Shown: positions 1 through 7,074 of the stretch, one piece after another
Layout: the number at the start of each line of letters is the position of its first letter
How positions within the stretch are numbered: the first letter of the stretch is position 1
Made by a program: the position numbers and the translations under genes
NCBI GenBank assembly: GCA_001940825.1
Contig: MSGT01000064.1
Location: 1-64,000, forward strand
DNA from: Sphaerochaeta sp. Phil3
GTDB taxonomy: Bacteria > Spirochaetota > Spirochaetia > Sphaerochaetales > Sphaerochaetaceae
Direction of reading: 5' to 3'
Length of the DNA stretch: 64,000 bases
The notes under the pieces: model-generated
What the model saw: the letters and a program-made list of their open reading frames with translations, nothing else
Told to the model about the DNA's origin: nothing
Database searches by the model: none

Positions 1-101
1 GACTTTTGTTACAGCCCCTTTTTCGTTTATAGAATTAATGGTTCAAGCACAAAATTGGTGGGGCAGGCAGTAGAGGGAAAGGGTTCTCAAAAAGGTGGAA
101 A

Positions 102-150
102 CCAGTGGGCGGACAGGACTCACTGGGCGCACTGGGCAGTCTGTGGCGCA
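102..150 (+). repeat. degenerate 9-nt GGG-unit array
   Basis: Three to four imperfect 9-nt units of the type NNNACTGGG are visible. The layout resembles the arrays bounding the two RAYT transposons further on, but it is shorter and more degenerate, and the conserved inner end motifs are absent. It could be a decayed solo copy. It lies between the window edge and a strong inverted repeat. Confidence 0.45.
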
Positions 151-163
151 CTGTTTCTTTTTG

Positions 164-226
164 GCTCTTGCACGAAAACGGTGGTTCTCGTCCCTTGATT
201 CCCCCCCCCCGTTTTCGTGCAAGAGC
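164..226. repeat. 18-bp perfect inverted repeat with C10 in the loop
   Basis: GCTCTTGCACGAAAACGG (164-181) is matched exactly by its reverse complement at 209-226, leaving a 27-nt loop that ends in a run of cytosines. There is no T-run, so a classical terminator is not supported. Its position 3' of the XRE gene (minus strand) would allow a transcript-end hairpin, or it may be a mobile-element end. The homopolymeric C run (about 10-12) is also a potential slippage site. Confidence 0.6.
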
Positions 227-245
227 TACATTTATCAAAGTGGAA

Positions 246-518
246 CTATAAGAGGTTTACAAGTTCAACGATACTCTTCTTAATTGCTTCTTTTTGCTCA
301 TCTTCGTCTGTGAATAAGACCGAAGGATTTATGTTCAGTGCATTGCATAGTTTCAAAAGCGTAGTAAGTGTTGGCGTTCTCTTTCCTGTCTCTATATAGG
401 CAATCATGTTCTGGGATATATCGGATTTATACGCTAGTTCAAGCTGTGAGAGTTTCTGTTTTTCCCTCTCCTGCTTTAGTCTGGTAATGACTGTCCTTTC
501 TTGCCATTTGTTATCCAT
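246..518 (-). CDS. XRE-family helix-turn-helix regulator
   Basis: A 90-residue DNA-binding protein that is essentially one HTH_3/XRE domain (about residues 10-70). The pattern LKQEREKQKLSQLELAYKSD, then QNMIAYIETGKRTP, then LLKLCNALNINP, is the canonical Cro/C1 five-helix signature with the recognition helix around SQNMIAYIE. The C-terminus is a short acidic helix with no effector domain. It diverges from the lipoprotein gene starting at 615, and a short inverted repeat in the intergenic region is a candidate operator. No good Shine-Dalgarno precedes the ATG. It could be a free-standing repressor or the antitoxin-like half of a lost pair; function beyond DNA binding is not determinable. Confidence 0.8.
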   Translation of the reverse strand: MDNKWQERTVITRLKQEREKQKLSQLELAYKSDISQNMIAYIETGKRTPTLTTLLKLCNALNINPSVLFTDEDEQKEAIKKSIVELVNLL

Positions 519-564
519 GTGATTATTTTCAAGAAATATCGTGATTGTCTCAAACTAATTTAGT

Positions 565-577
565 ATTGTAATACAAT
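565..577. promoter_or_regulatory. candidate operator, ATTGT-AAT-ACAAT
   Basis: A perfect 5-bp inverted repeat with a 3-bp spacer sits between the divergent XRE and lipoprotein genes. It is a plausible XRE-type operator because of location and symmetry, but there is no second copy in the window to support it. Confidence 0.3.
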
Positions 578-614
578 GGAATATAGTGTATAAAACTATT
601 ATCGGGGGGTAATC

Positions 615-1412
615 ATGAGAAAAAAAATGATTAGTTTATTGGTTGTTTTGTTTTTATTACTATTCGTATCTTGTGATGTTTTGAGGCAGTTTGAAATAAA
701 GACATATACAGTTACATTTGACTCTCAAGGCGGAAGTGAAGTTGTTGCGCTAAAAGTTAATGAGAACAATACTTTGGAAGAAATGATATCTAATCCCATA
801 AAGAGCAATGCATCTTTCAAATTCTGGTCAAAAGATGGAACAACTGCATTTGATTTAAAAACACCAATAACCGAAGATATGACTCTGAAGGCTGTTTGGG
901 AATTTCAGTTTAAATTGGGAGATATAGGGCCGGCTGGCGGTTATATTTTCTATGACTGTGATGCTGACAACAGTGAAGAAAATGATGGAGCTGGTCCAGA
1001 TGGGTTGTCATCAGAGAAGGATGGATGGAGATATCTTGAAGCAGCAAAGGAATACTTGAATGTTTATTATACCTATTCATGGGGTATGAATGGGGCATTT
1101 GGTACAGAAATTGGGATAGGGAAAGGGAAAAGTAATACTAGAATTCTTGCAGACAAAGGGAAAACCTGTGCAGCTGCCTATGCGGTCTGGAATCAAACAA
1201 TTAATGGGTTCTCAGATTGGTTTATACCAAGTAAAGACGAATTGAGTTTGATTCTAAACCTTGTTGGAGTTTGGGGAAACTGGTTTTATGCTTGTTGGAG
1301 TAGTTCTGAATGTAGCGATACTGGTGCATGGTGCAAGAATGCTTATGCTAGGTATCAGAGCGGATTCAGACGTGACATTGGTCAGTGCATACTTCCTGTT
1401 AGAGAATTCTGA
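615..1412 (+). CDS. lipoprotein with InlB-type repeat and DUF1566-like domain
   Basis: A 265-residue predicted lipoprotein. The N-terminus is a Lys-rich signal with a long Leu/Val core and a lipobox at LFVSC (Cys about residue 20). Residues about 30-95 (TYTVTFDSQGGSEV ... LKAVWE) match the Listeria/Bacteroides InlB B-repeat pattern. The C-terminal two thirds (GDIGPAGGYIFYD, GWRYLEAA, WFIPSKDELSLI, ACWSSSE, CILPVREF) has the aromatic-rich layout of DUF1566-like lectin-fold surface proteins common in spirochaetes. It is monocistronic, followed by a clear terminator. Likely cell-surface; ligand unknown. The ATG follows a G-rich stretch (604-609) acting as RBS. Confidence 0.75.
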   Translation: MRKKMISLLVVLFLLLFVSCDVLRQFEIKTYTVTFDSQGGSEVVALKVNENNTLEEMISNPIKSNASFKFWSKDGTTAFDLKTPITEDMTLKAVWEFQFKLGDIGPAGGYIFYDCDADNSEENDGAGPDGLSSEKDGWRYLEAAKEYLNVYYTYSWGMNGAFGTEIGIGKGKSNTRILADKGKTCAAAYAVWNQTINGFSDWFIPSKDELSLILNLVGVWGNWFYACWSSSECSDTGAWCKNAYARYQSGFRRDIGQCILPVREF

Positions 1413-1453
1413 TATCAGCAAGTAGAATTCTTTTAGTAGTTAAAGTTCTTTCG

Positions 1454-1492
1454 GCCGTTACAGATGCTTAGTCCGTAACGGCTGTTTTTTTT
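1454..1492 (+). terminator. rho-independent terminator after the lipoprotein
   Basis: An 8-bp perfect stem GCCGTTAC/GTAACGGC with a 13-nt loop is followed by TG and a run of nine T. It is correctly placed 40 nt downstream of the lipoprotein stop. Confidence 0.9.
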
Positions 1493-1499
1493 AGACCGT

Positions 1500-1531
1500 G
1501 CACCAATTGCAATTAGGATAGCAATTGGTGC
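1500..1531 (-). terminator. 11-bp inverted repeat at the 3' end of the DUF6922 operon
   Basis: GCACCAATTGC and its exact reverse complement are separated by 10 nt. It lies just past the stop of the minus-strand gene that ends at 1545. There is no T-run on the minus side, so it is either a weak terminator or a 3' stabilising hairpin. Confidence 0.5.
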
Positions 1532-1544
1532 ATCTAGTCATCAA

Positions 1545-1817
1545 CTACTTGTTTTTGTAGCACCTGAATTCTTCCTTGGGGACATTTCCCATGATTGCAA
1601 CGTATGAAAGAGCCTTTGGTTCAAGATAGCGCATCTGCATTGCTTCTTGGACTATTCCTTGTAGGGTGTACTTTTTGTTGATGAGTATCCAATCATTGTG
1701 AGTTCCTCTTTCAAGTACGCGTTGGATGATGAACCTCTTGTTTTTTTCATCGTCTATTTCACTGATATCGACATCCCAAAAGAGACTGCTGGATAACTGT
1801 TTGACAAAGTCACTCAT
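1545..1817 (-). CDS. DUF6922-type small protein, orphan antitoxin-like
   Basis: A 90-residue soluble protein. The block SSSLFWDVDISEID followed by KRFIIQRVLERGTHNDWILI and a C-terminal VPKEEFRCY is the pattern I recognise for the DUF6922 family. In other bacteria these often sit immediately before an AbiEii-type nucleotidyltransferase toxin. No such toxin gene is present here: the downstream gene is the lipoprotein on the other strand. It is last in a minus-strand cluster with the DUF2442 gene and a broken DUF4160 gene. Antitoxin function is inference from family context only. Confidence 0.6.
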   Translation of the reverse strand: MSDFVKQLSSSLFWDVDISEIDDEKNKRFIIQRVLERGTHNDWILINKKYTLQGIVQEAMQMRYLEPKALSYVAIMGNVPKEEFRCYKNK

Positions 1818-1877
1818 GCTTCGAGTATAACCAATGACCAGGAAAAAGTGAATCGACTATACTGCCTCATTTGAGGT

Positions 1878-2390
1878 TTAGCCTTTTCCATATATGGGAG
1901 TTTTTTCTGCTACTTCCAAAGATTCTTCATTTTCTTGGTTTTCTCGATAAAGCCTAGGTTCTCCGAATTCACGAATCATTGCCTGTTTTGTAACAACCCA
2001 TTGTTTTCCATAATTGCATACATCTAGGCCAACCTTTAGCTTTCCATAGGAAATAGCTTTTCTTAGAGTGCTTTCATTGAGGTCCCATAATTCGGTTGCA
2101 TCACTAAGGCCAAGAAAGTTATCAAATGGTGTGCTGATAGGCTTTCCGTTCTCCCATATTTCATTGCAGGATAGATCGAACTCATCATTCCATACGATTC
2201 CAAATCCTGAACCAGCTATATGGACTTTCTTCAACAATTCTGGACTATTCAGTAAAGATTGAAACGCTGGCACATTTTCTGCCAACTTCTTAAGGTCATA
2301 GATTTTGCAGATTCCATCCTCGAATTGTGCAACAAGGATGAACTTGTCTACGAATCCAACACTTTTGATTTTATGGAATATGTAACTCAT
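1878..2390 (-). CDS. DUF2442 protein with C-terminal helix-turn-helix-like region
   Basis: A 170-residue protein. Residues about 5-85 fit DUF2442: a beta-rich start, FEDGICKIYDLKKL, GIVWNDEFDLSCNEIW. Residues about 90-145 (ATELWDLNESTLRKAISYGKL ... WVVTKQAMIREFG) look like a helix-turn-helix of the type that follows DUF2442 in toxin-antitoxin-like loci. Its start codon lies 3 nt after the stop of the DUF4160 reading frame, so the two were co-translated. DUF4160-DUF2442 pairs are recurrent in bacteria and are suspected toxin-antitoxin modules; here the first partner is frameshifted, so DUF2442 stands alone. Confidence 0.7.
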   Translation of the reverse strand: MSYIFHKIKSVGFVDKFILVAQFEDGICKIYDLKKLAENVPAFQSLLNSPELLKKVHIAGSGFGIVWNDEFDLSCNEIWENGKPISTPFDNFLGLSDATELWDLNESTLRKAISYGKLKVGLDVCNYGKQWVVTKQAMIREFGEPRLYRENQENEESLEVAEKTPIYGKG

Positions 2391-2393
2391 TTT

Positions 2394-2650
2394 TCACTCC
2401 AGAGGTGGAAGCTGTCTAAACTGCTGAGTTTTCCACATGTTTTTCAATTCTTCAGAATGAAGTGAAAATCCATTTTTTACAAGTGCATCTGCTCTACTTG
2501 GAAGGCTTCCCCTTATTTGATTTCCTGTTTCTATATCAATTTCCGCATCAAACTCTCCATATATTGGGCGTGGAGATGTGGGGGATTATGTTCTTTCTGA
2601 ATAAAGAAGATACTGATTCTAATTCCGTAGAACTGCGAAATCATTGGCAT
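2394..2650 (-). pseudogene. DUF4160 gene broken by a frameshift
   Basis: Starting at the ATG at 2650, which has a good RBS (AAGGAG, 7 nt away), the protein begins MPMISQFYGIRISIFFIQKE then HNPPHLHAQY, the DUF4160 N-terminus with its PPHxHA signature. After Gln-Tyr the frame is lost in a TATAT stretch. In another frame the family continues as GEFDAEIDIETGNQIRGSLP and runs to a stop 3 nt before the DUF2442 start. The span is 257 bp, not a multiple of three, consistent with a +2 (or -1) AT-dinucleotide slip. It could be a true inactivating mutation or a sequencing error. Confidence 0.75.
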
Positions 2651-2761
2651 AGATTTTCTCCTTGATATTAATTGTATCACTCCAACGTGATATTTGCAAG
2701 GTGGGTTGAGAGTTGTTGACGTGTGGTTTTTGGAGCTGTAAATTGAAAAAGGAGGTTTTAT

Positions 2762-3010
2762 ATGATGTATCCATTCCTAACGCTTGATGATGGTACTGAG
2801 ATAGTTCATTCCCAAATTCTCGATGGTGGGAAGGTTCAGGTATACATTGAAAAGCCCGATTCCAAGGATTGTTTTCATTCTGCCTCATGCTTTATTCCTG
2901 GTTATGTATGGAAGGACGTAAAAGGTTTCTCTGGAGACGAAATTGCAAAATACCAAGAAATAATAGAATCTACTGCGCAATTTCATTGCAAACAACAGGT
3001 ATTCGGATAA
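2762..3010 (+). CDS. small conserved-looking protein of unknown function
   Basis: An 82-residue acidic soluble protein (MMYPFLTLDDGTEIVHSQ ..., ending near QQVFG). An AAAGGAGG box lies 6 nt before the first ATG and 9 nt before the second. It has no signal peptide or membrane segment. The DDGTEIVHSQ and KVQVYIEKPD stretches suggest a small beta-rich fold with a C-terminal helix. I do not recognise a named family. It diverges from the broken DUF4160 gene and may belong to that accessory cluster. Confidence 0.6.
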   Translation: MMYPFLTLDDGTEIVHSQILDGGKVQVYIEKPDSKDCFHSASCFIPGYVWKDVKGFSGDEIAKYQEIIESTAQFHCKQQVFG

Positions 3011-3042
3011 GTAGTGATGCAGGAAGATGACGAAGTTGGGGG

Positions 3043-3813
3043 CTACATCCCAATTTGTTTGGATATCTTTGCCACTGCATCCTTCAATAGGTTTGCATAG
3101 TAGTCGTATTTGTCTGATGTGATGTGGAAGACGGATCCTGATATGCTTATGGCAGCCAACGGATGGTTTTCCCTGTCAAGGATTGGAACGGCTACACAAC
3201 GGACGCCGACTTCGTTTTCCTCGTCATCGAGGGCCCATCCTCTTTCCTTTGTTCTCTTGAGCTCCGCCATCATTTCTTCAAAGTCCAAAATGGAGTTCTT
3301 CGCTCCACCTGTTGTTTTCGAAACGTTCCATAGATGCTTGATTTCATCGTGACCAAGGTGGCATAGAATTGCTTTGCCTACCCCCGTTACGAACATTGGA
3401 TTGCGCATTCCAACCCTTGATCCCATTTTGATTGACTGCAACGAGGATTCTTCCTTGTAGAGATAGACGACATCCGCACCTTCCTGGACTACAAAATGTA
3501 GAGTTTCTCCAGTCTTTTCCGACAACTCTTCAAGGTAAGGTCGTGCAATTGAAAGCAAACTGGTCTGGGACGACACCTTGCTTCCAAGTTCGAAGAGTCT
3601 AAGCGTCAGACGATAGTTGCCGGTGGATGGATCCTTTGTAATCCAACCATGGCTCATTATTGCACAGATCATCCTGTATGTCGTTGTTTTGTTCAATCCA
3701 ACCTTGTTCGATAGCTCTACAAGACCAAGTCCTTTTCTATACTCCGTCAAAGTTTCGATTATGGAGAGGGCTCTATCTACAGATCGAATAGGGGAGTTGC
3801 TGTTTTCATCCAT
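3043..3813 (-). CDS. IclR-family transcriptional regulator
   Basis: A 256-residue IclR regulator. The N-terminal winged helix (residues about 8-70: RSVDRALSIIETLTEY ... LSNKVGLNKTTTYRMICAI) is followed by the IclR effector domain (about 80-250) with TGETLHFVVQEG, MFVTGVGKAILCHLG and RCVAVPILDRENHPLAAISI. It is downstream of and co-oriented with the aldolase and kdgK, so by position it should sense a ketodeoxyuronate intermediate and control this locus, as KdgR does in pectin degraders. A 30-bp palindrome immediately upstream is a likely autoregulatory site. Specificity is inferred from neighbours. Confidence 0.9.
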   Translation of the reverse strand: MDENSNSPIRSVDRALSIIETLTEYRKGLGLVELSNKVGLNKTTTYRMICAIMSHGWITKDPSTGNYRLTLRLFELGSKVSSQTSLLSIARPYLEELSEKTGETLHFVVQEGADVVYLYKEESSLQSIKMGSRVGMRNPMFVTGVGKAILCHLGHDEIKHLWNVSKTTGGAKNSILDFEEMMAELKRTKERGWALDDEENEVGVRCVAVPILDRENHPLAAISISGSVFHITSDKYDYYANLLKDAVAKISKQIGM

Positions 3814-3841
3814 GGGCTTCTTTTATCATTATGAAGGCAAA

Positions 3842-3871
3842 GTTTCAACTGGCAGTTTTGCCAGTTGAAAC
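3842..3871. promoter_or_regulatory. 30-bp palindrome upstream of iclR
   Basis: GTTTCAACTGGCA and its exact reverse complement flank GTTT. It sits in the 67-bp gap between the aldolase stop and the iclR start. It could act as an IclR operator or as a terminator for the aldolase transcript; the poor T-run on the minus side favours the operator reading. Confidence 0.55.
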
Positions 3872-3880
3872 CAAAAACGA

Positions 3881-4843
3881 CTATGCCCTAACTAAATGGA
3901 TTGCAAATCCTTCTACTTCCTCGTTGAGGTAGACGACTTTTATCCTTCCTTTCTCATCAAGTTTGATTGTGTCCTTTGCCGGTGTGAACCCGTGCACGGA
4001 AAGGTATTCGAGGGACCTCTCAACATTGAAGCACTTGTATCCAATGTGTCCATGGACTCCTCTGAACTGCGAATGCATCAGTTCTATTGTTTTGTCCATG
4101 AATGTAGACGAGTTGCCAGTTTTGGACTCCATTCCAAAAGCCTCAAATCTTGACGCAGCGGTCTTTGCATCATCGATTGAGTTCGTATTGATTCCAAAAT
4201 GAATCAACTCGAATCCCTGTGCTCTCATGATAGCATCGCTGCAGAGTCTCGTGATTTCGTCCCAATTCTCAGCTTCGATAAGGTTGGATTTGACCATCCA
4301 GGAACCACCAGCCGCTAGGACATGTTCGCATGCTGCGTACTCGGCTAGATTCGAAGAAGAAATGCCTCCTGTCGTCATGAATTTGACCTGAGGGAACGGC
4401 CCGCAAAGGTTCTTGATCATGTTTACTCCTCCTGAAGCCTCTGCAGGGAAGAATTTCAAGGCTTTCAGCCCCATCTTGACTCCCTTTTGGACTTCGCTTG
4501 CAGTGCAGACTCCTGGAATCACAGGCACTTCGTTCTCCTTGCACCATTGGACGATGTCACTGTCAAGTCCTGGTGATACTATGAACTGGGCTCCTGCATC
4601 TACGGCTTTCTTTGCCTGATCAATCGTTATTACAGTACCTGCTCCAAGAATCATCTCTGGAATGGTCTGGTGAATCAGTTTCATCGACTCCTCAGCGGCA
4701 TCGGTCCTGAATGTCACCTCTATGGCGTTGATTCCACCTTTTAGAATGGCTTTTGCCAAAGGAACTGCCTTTGAAGCATCTTTGATTACAACGACTGGAA
4801 CGACACCAAGGTTTTCGATTCTACACATCAGTTCATCATACAT
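3881..4843 (-). CDS. KDPG/KHG aldolase fused to a VOC/glyoxalase-like domain
   Basis: The N-terminal 205 residues are a class I Eda-type aldolase that cleaves 2-keto-3-deoxy-6-phosphogluconate to pyruvate and glyceraldehyde 3-phosphate. Catalytic Glu is in GINAIEVTFRT, the Schiff-base Lys in LKALKFFPAEASGG, and phosphate-binding loops lie at TTGGIS and AAGGSW. The last about 110 residues (FELIHFGINTNS ... HIGYKCFNVERSLEYLSVHGF ... YLNEEVEGFAIHL) look like a vicinal-oxygen-chelate domain, not needed for the aldolase. I chose the ATG at 4843, which has GGAGGG upstream. It is 15 nt behind kdgK, so co-transcribed. The role of the fused domain is unknown. Confidence 0.85.
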   Translation of the reverse strand: MYDELMCRIENLGVVPVVVIKDASKAVPLAKAILKGGINAIEVTFRTDAAEESMKLIHQTIPEMILGAGTVITIDQAKKAVDAGAQFIVSPGLDSDIVQWCKENEVPVIPGVCTASEVQKGVKMGLKALKFFPAEASGGVNMIKNLCGPFPQVKFMTTGGISSSNLAEYAACEHVLAAGGSWMVKSNLIEAENWDEITRLCSDAIMRAQGFELIHFGINTNSIDDAKTAASRFEAFGMESKTGNSSTFMDKTIELMHSQFRGVHGHIGYKCFNVERSLEYLSVHGFTPAKDTIKLDEKGRIKVVYLNEEVEGFAIHLVRA

Positions 4844-4858
4844 AAAACCCTCCAATCA

Positions 4859-5878
4859 TTATCTCTGGACTCTTCCAGATGCATTTCCTGCGGCAAGCGT
4901 CTGGATTTCAGACACGCCAACAAGATTGAAATCGTGCTCTATGCTATGCTTCAAAGCAGAGGCCGCAACAGCGAAGTTTATGGCTTTCTGATCGTCGTAA
5001 CCGTTTGCAAGACTGTAGATGAGGCCAGCTCCAAAGGAGTCTCCTCCTCCAACCCTGTCCACTATTCTCAGATGGTACGTTGGTGCAAAACTCGCTTTGC
5101 CATTCGAATACAGCATTCCGGACCAATCGTTGTCGCTTGCGGAGATTGAAGTTCTGAGAGTTATTGCAACTTTCTTGCATCCAAAGCGTTCCGCAAGTTG
5201 CTTTGCAACTGAGATATACGCCTTCTCATCAAGTTTCCCGCTGTTCAGGTCCGTATTCTCCGCTTCGATTCCAAAGACATCCTTTGCATCTTCTTCGTTC
5301 GCTATGCAGACATCAACGTATGGAAGTAGTTCTCTCATTACCTCACCGGCTTTTTCGCTTGTCCATAGTTTTTTTCTGAAGTTCAGATCGCATGAGACTG
5401 TGAGCCCTCTTTCTTTTGCAGCCTTACATGCTTCCAGACAAATTTCTGGCAAAAAACCACCCAAAGCAGGGGTTATTCCTGTCCAATGGAACCAGTCGGC
5501 TCCATTGAATATCCTGTCCCAATCAAAGTCCTGTGGTTCTGCAAGGGCCATTGCAGAGTTGGCTCTGTCATAGATGACTTTGCTTGCCCTTTGGGATGCT
5601 CCTTTTTCCACGAAGTAGATGCCAAGTCTATCGCCACCTCTGACGACCAGTGATGTATCGACTCCAAACCTCCTGATTTCATTGACTGCACATTGTCCGA
5701 TTTCGTGGGCAGGTACTTTCGTGACATATGCGGCGTCAATTCCCAATTGAGCCAACCCTACTGCAACATTTGCTTCTCCGCCTGAGTAGGATGCCTCAAA
5801 TCCATCGGCCTGGACGAAACGTCTGTATCCTTCGGGATTGAGACGCATCATGATTTCACCAAATGTTATGACCCTCAT
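4859..5878 (-). CDS. kdgK: 2-keto-3-deoxygluconate kinase (PfkB family)
   Basis: A 339-residue ribokinase/PfkB sugar kinase. It starts MRVITFGEIMMRLNPEG, has the substrate-lid segment with YSGGEANVAVGLAQLG, and the C-terminal PfkB signature DRVGGGDSFGAGLIYSL with Asp as catalytic base. Phosphorylates 2-keto-3-deoxygluconate to KDPG, the substrate of the aldolase encoded 15 nt downstream. Transcribed from a promoter at 5961-5989 with a candidate operator just inside. KdgK rather than another PfkB kinase is supported by the aldolase, kduI and kduD neighbours. Confidence 0.88.
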   Translation of the reverse strand: MRVITFGEIMMRLNPEGYRRFVQADGFEASYSGGEANVAVGLAQLGIDAAYVTKVPAHEIGQCAVNEIRRFGVDTSLVVRGGDRLGIYFVEKGASQRASKVIYDRANSAMALAEPQDFDWDRIFNGADWFHWTGITPALGGFLPEICLEACKAAKERGLTVSCDLNFRKKLWTSEKAGEVMRELLPYVDVCIANEEDAKDVFGIEAENTDLNSGKLDEKAYISVAKQLAERFGCKKVAITLRTSISASDNDWSGMLYSNGKASFAPTYHLRIVDRVGGGDSFGAGLIYSLANGYDDQKAINFAVAASALKHSIEHDFNLVGVSEIQTLAAGNASGRVQR

Positions 5879-5920
5879 ATTCCCTCCATTGCCATTTGGG
5901 TTGATTTTCTGTGTTTTATT

Positions 5921-5941
5921 GTACGAAATTTAGTTTTGTAC
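5921..5941. promoter_or_regulatory. candidate IclR operator in the kdgK leader
   Basis: GTACGAAA-TTTAG-TTTTGTAC is an inverted repeat with one mismatch in 8 bp. It sits 13-40 nt downstream of the expected kdgK transcription start, a position suited to repression. A related GTAC core occurs in the kduD/kduI intergenic region. Confidence 0.45.
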
Positions 5942-5960
5942 CGTGAAACGCTATACATAT

Positions 5961-5989
5961 ACTCTAGCATTGCAATACGTTGCTGTCAA
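5961..5989 (-). promoter_or_regulatory. sigma-70 promoter for kdgK-aldolase-iclR
   Basis: On the minus strand a perfect TTGACA (5984-5989), a 17-bp spacer and TAGAGT (5961-5966) precede kdgK by about 80 bp. Confidence 0.7.
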
Positions 5990-6045
5990 CAAAAGATTCT
6001 GTGTGATTCTGTATGTTTTTCTACATTCAAGAACTTATGAGCTTG

Positions 6046-6972
6046 TCACATCCCAAAGCAGTCCTCAACGTACTGGATGCTCTTTGCAAGAGTCATAGGG
6101 TTGAAGTTTTCAAGTGTCATAGGCACTTTGTCTACACCATAGCGCCTGTAGATTCCAAACAGATCCTTCCATGGCATGAGACCCTCTCCAACTGGAACGT
6201 CCCCTTTCTTTACAGGGCCCTTTGCATAAGGGTATTTCTCGTTCTTTTCCGTCCATACGAAGTCCTTTATATGCATTGCGCATATATAGGGGGACAGCAT
6301 TGCCACAGCTTCATCGAAGTATGAGTGGAGCGAGGTGCTGGGGCCATGTATCGGGAGTATGTTCACGGCATCGAAGAGAACCCTTAGATGTGGGCTTTTG
6401 AAAGTCTCCATGACCATCAGCATCCTTTGCGGTGTGTCTATTGTGTTTTTGTCTGCAACGGCCTCGATTGCCATTGTGACGTTGTTTTCCTCTGCCTTCT
6501 TTAGCAAACGTTCCATCGTTTTCAAAAAGTCGCTAATGTTTGGTAGCTCCCAGTTCTTCTCTGTCCGTATGTTCCTTGGGTCAAGCGAACCCGTTTCCGT
6601 TGCTACGATTGGAAAAGGGCTGCCTTCATTTATGGAACATCCTTTGGAACATCCTGAGTTTGCCTTATGGTTTGCAAGGAAAGGAGCGATCTCCAGACAG
6701 TTTTCGAAGGACTGAAGGGCCTGTTCCTTTTTGCATGGGTCTGGATGTACGGGGTTTATGTAGCATCCAAGGATTGCAATGCGGGTGTCCTTGAGGCAGC
6801 TTGCTATGGCATCGGCCCATGAGGTGGAGAGCGGTCTTGGTGCGTCGTCCAATGCCTTGTATGGAGCGAAGTGAATGCATGCGTCCTTTCTGAATGCCGT
6901 CACTGTATCCACGAGTGCGCTCATGTATGGGAATCTTCCAAAGTCGTGGGCCCTGAATCCTAAATCAATCAT
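6046..6972 (-). CDS. sugar-phosphate isomerase/epimerase (TIM barrel, AP-endonuclease-2 fold)
   Basis: About 308 residues. A xylose-isomerase-like TIM barrel: IDLGFRAHDFG at the start, a metal-ligand Glu in TMAIEAV, Asp in VLFDAVN, His in AMHIKDF, and a late Glu in MTLENFN. These enzymes isomerise or epimerise sugars or keto-sugars; the exact substrate is not readable from sequence, but position between kduD and kdgK points to uronate-derived intermediates. The start is uncertain: the ATG at 6972 fits the family N-terminus but has no clear RBS, and an in-frame TTG at 7035 would add 21 residues. It follows the kduD-like gene by about 100 nt. Confidence 0.75.
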   Translation of the reverse strand: MIDLGFRAHDFGRFPYMSALVDTVTAFRKDACIHFAPYKALDDAPRPLSTSWADAIASCLKDTRIAILGCYINPVHPDPCKKEQALQSFENCLEIAPFLANHKANSGCSKGCSINEGSPFPIVATETGSLDPRNIRTEKNWELPNISDFLKTMERLLKKAEENNVTMAIEAVADKNTIDTPQRMLMVMETFKSPHLRVLFDAVNILPIHGPSTSLHSYFDEAVAMLSPYICAMHIKDFVWTEKNEKYPYAKGPVKKGDVPVGEGLMPWKDLFGIYRRYGVDKVPMTLENFNPMTLAKSIQYVEDCFGM

Positions 6973-7074
6973 GGGTAGATTATTGCATGAAAACGAAGAG
7001 GTTTGAAAGTAGGGTGCAACTGTTTTGGTTTTCAAGGCCCTTGGTTGCGTATTGGTCTGTCCTGTCAGCGGGCT

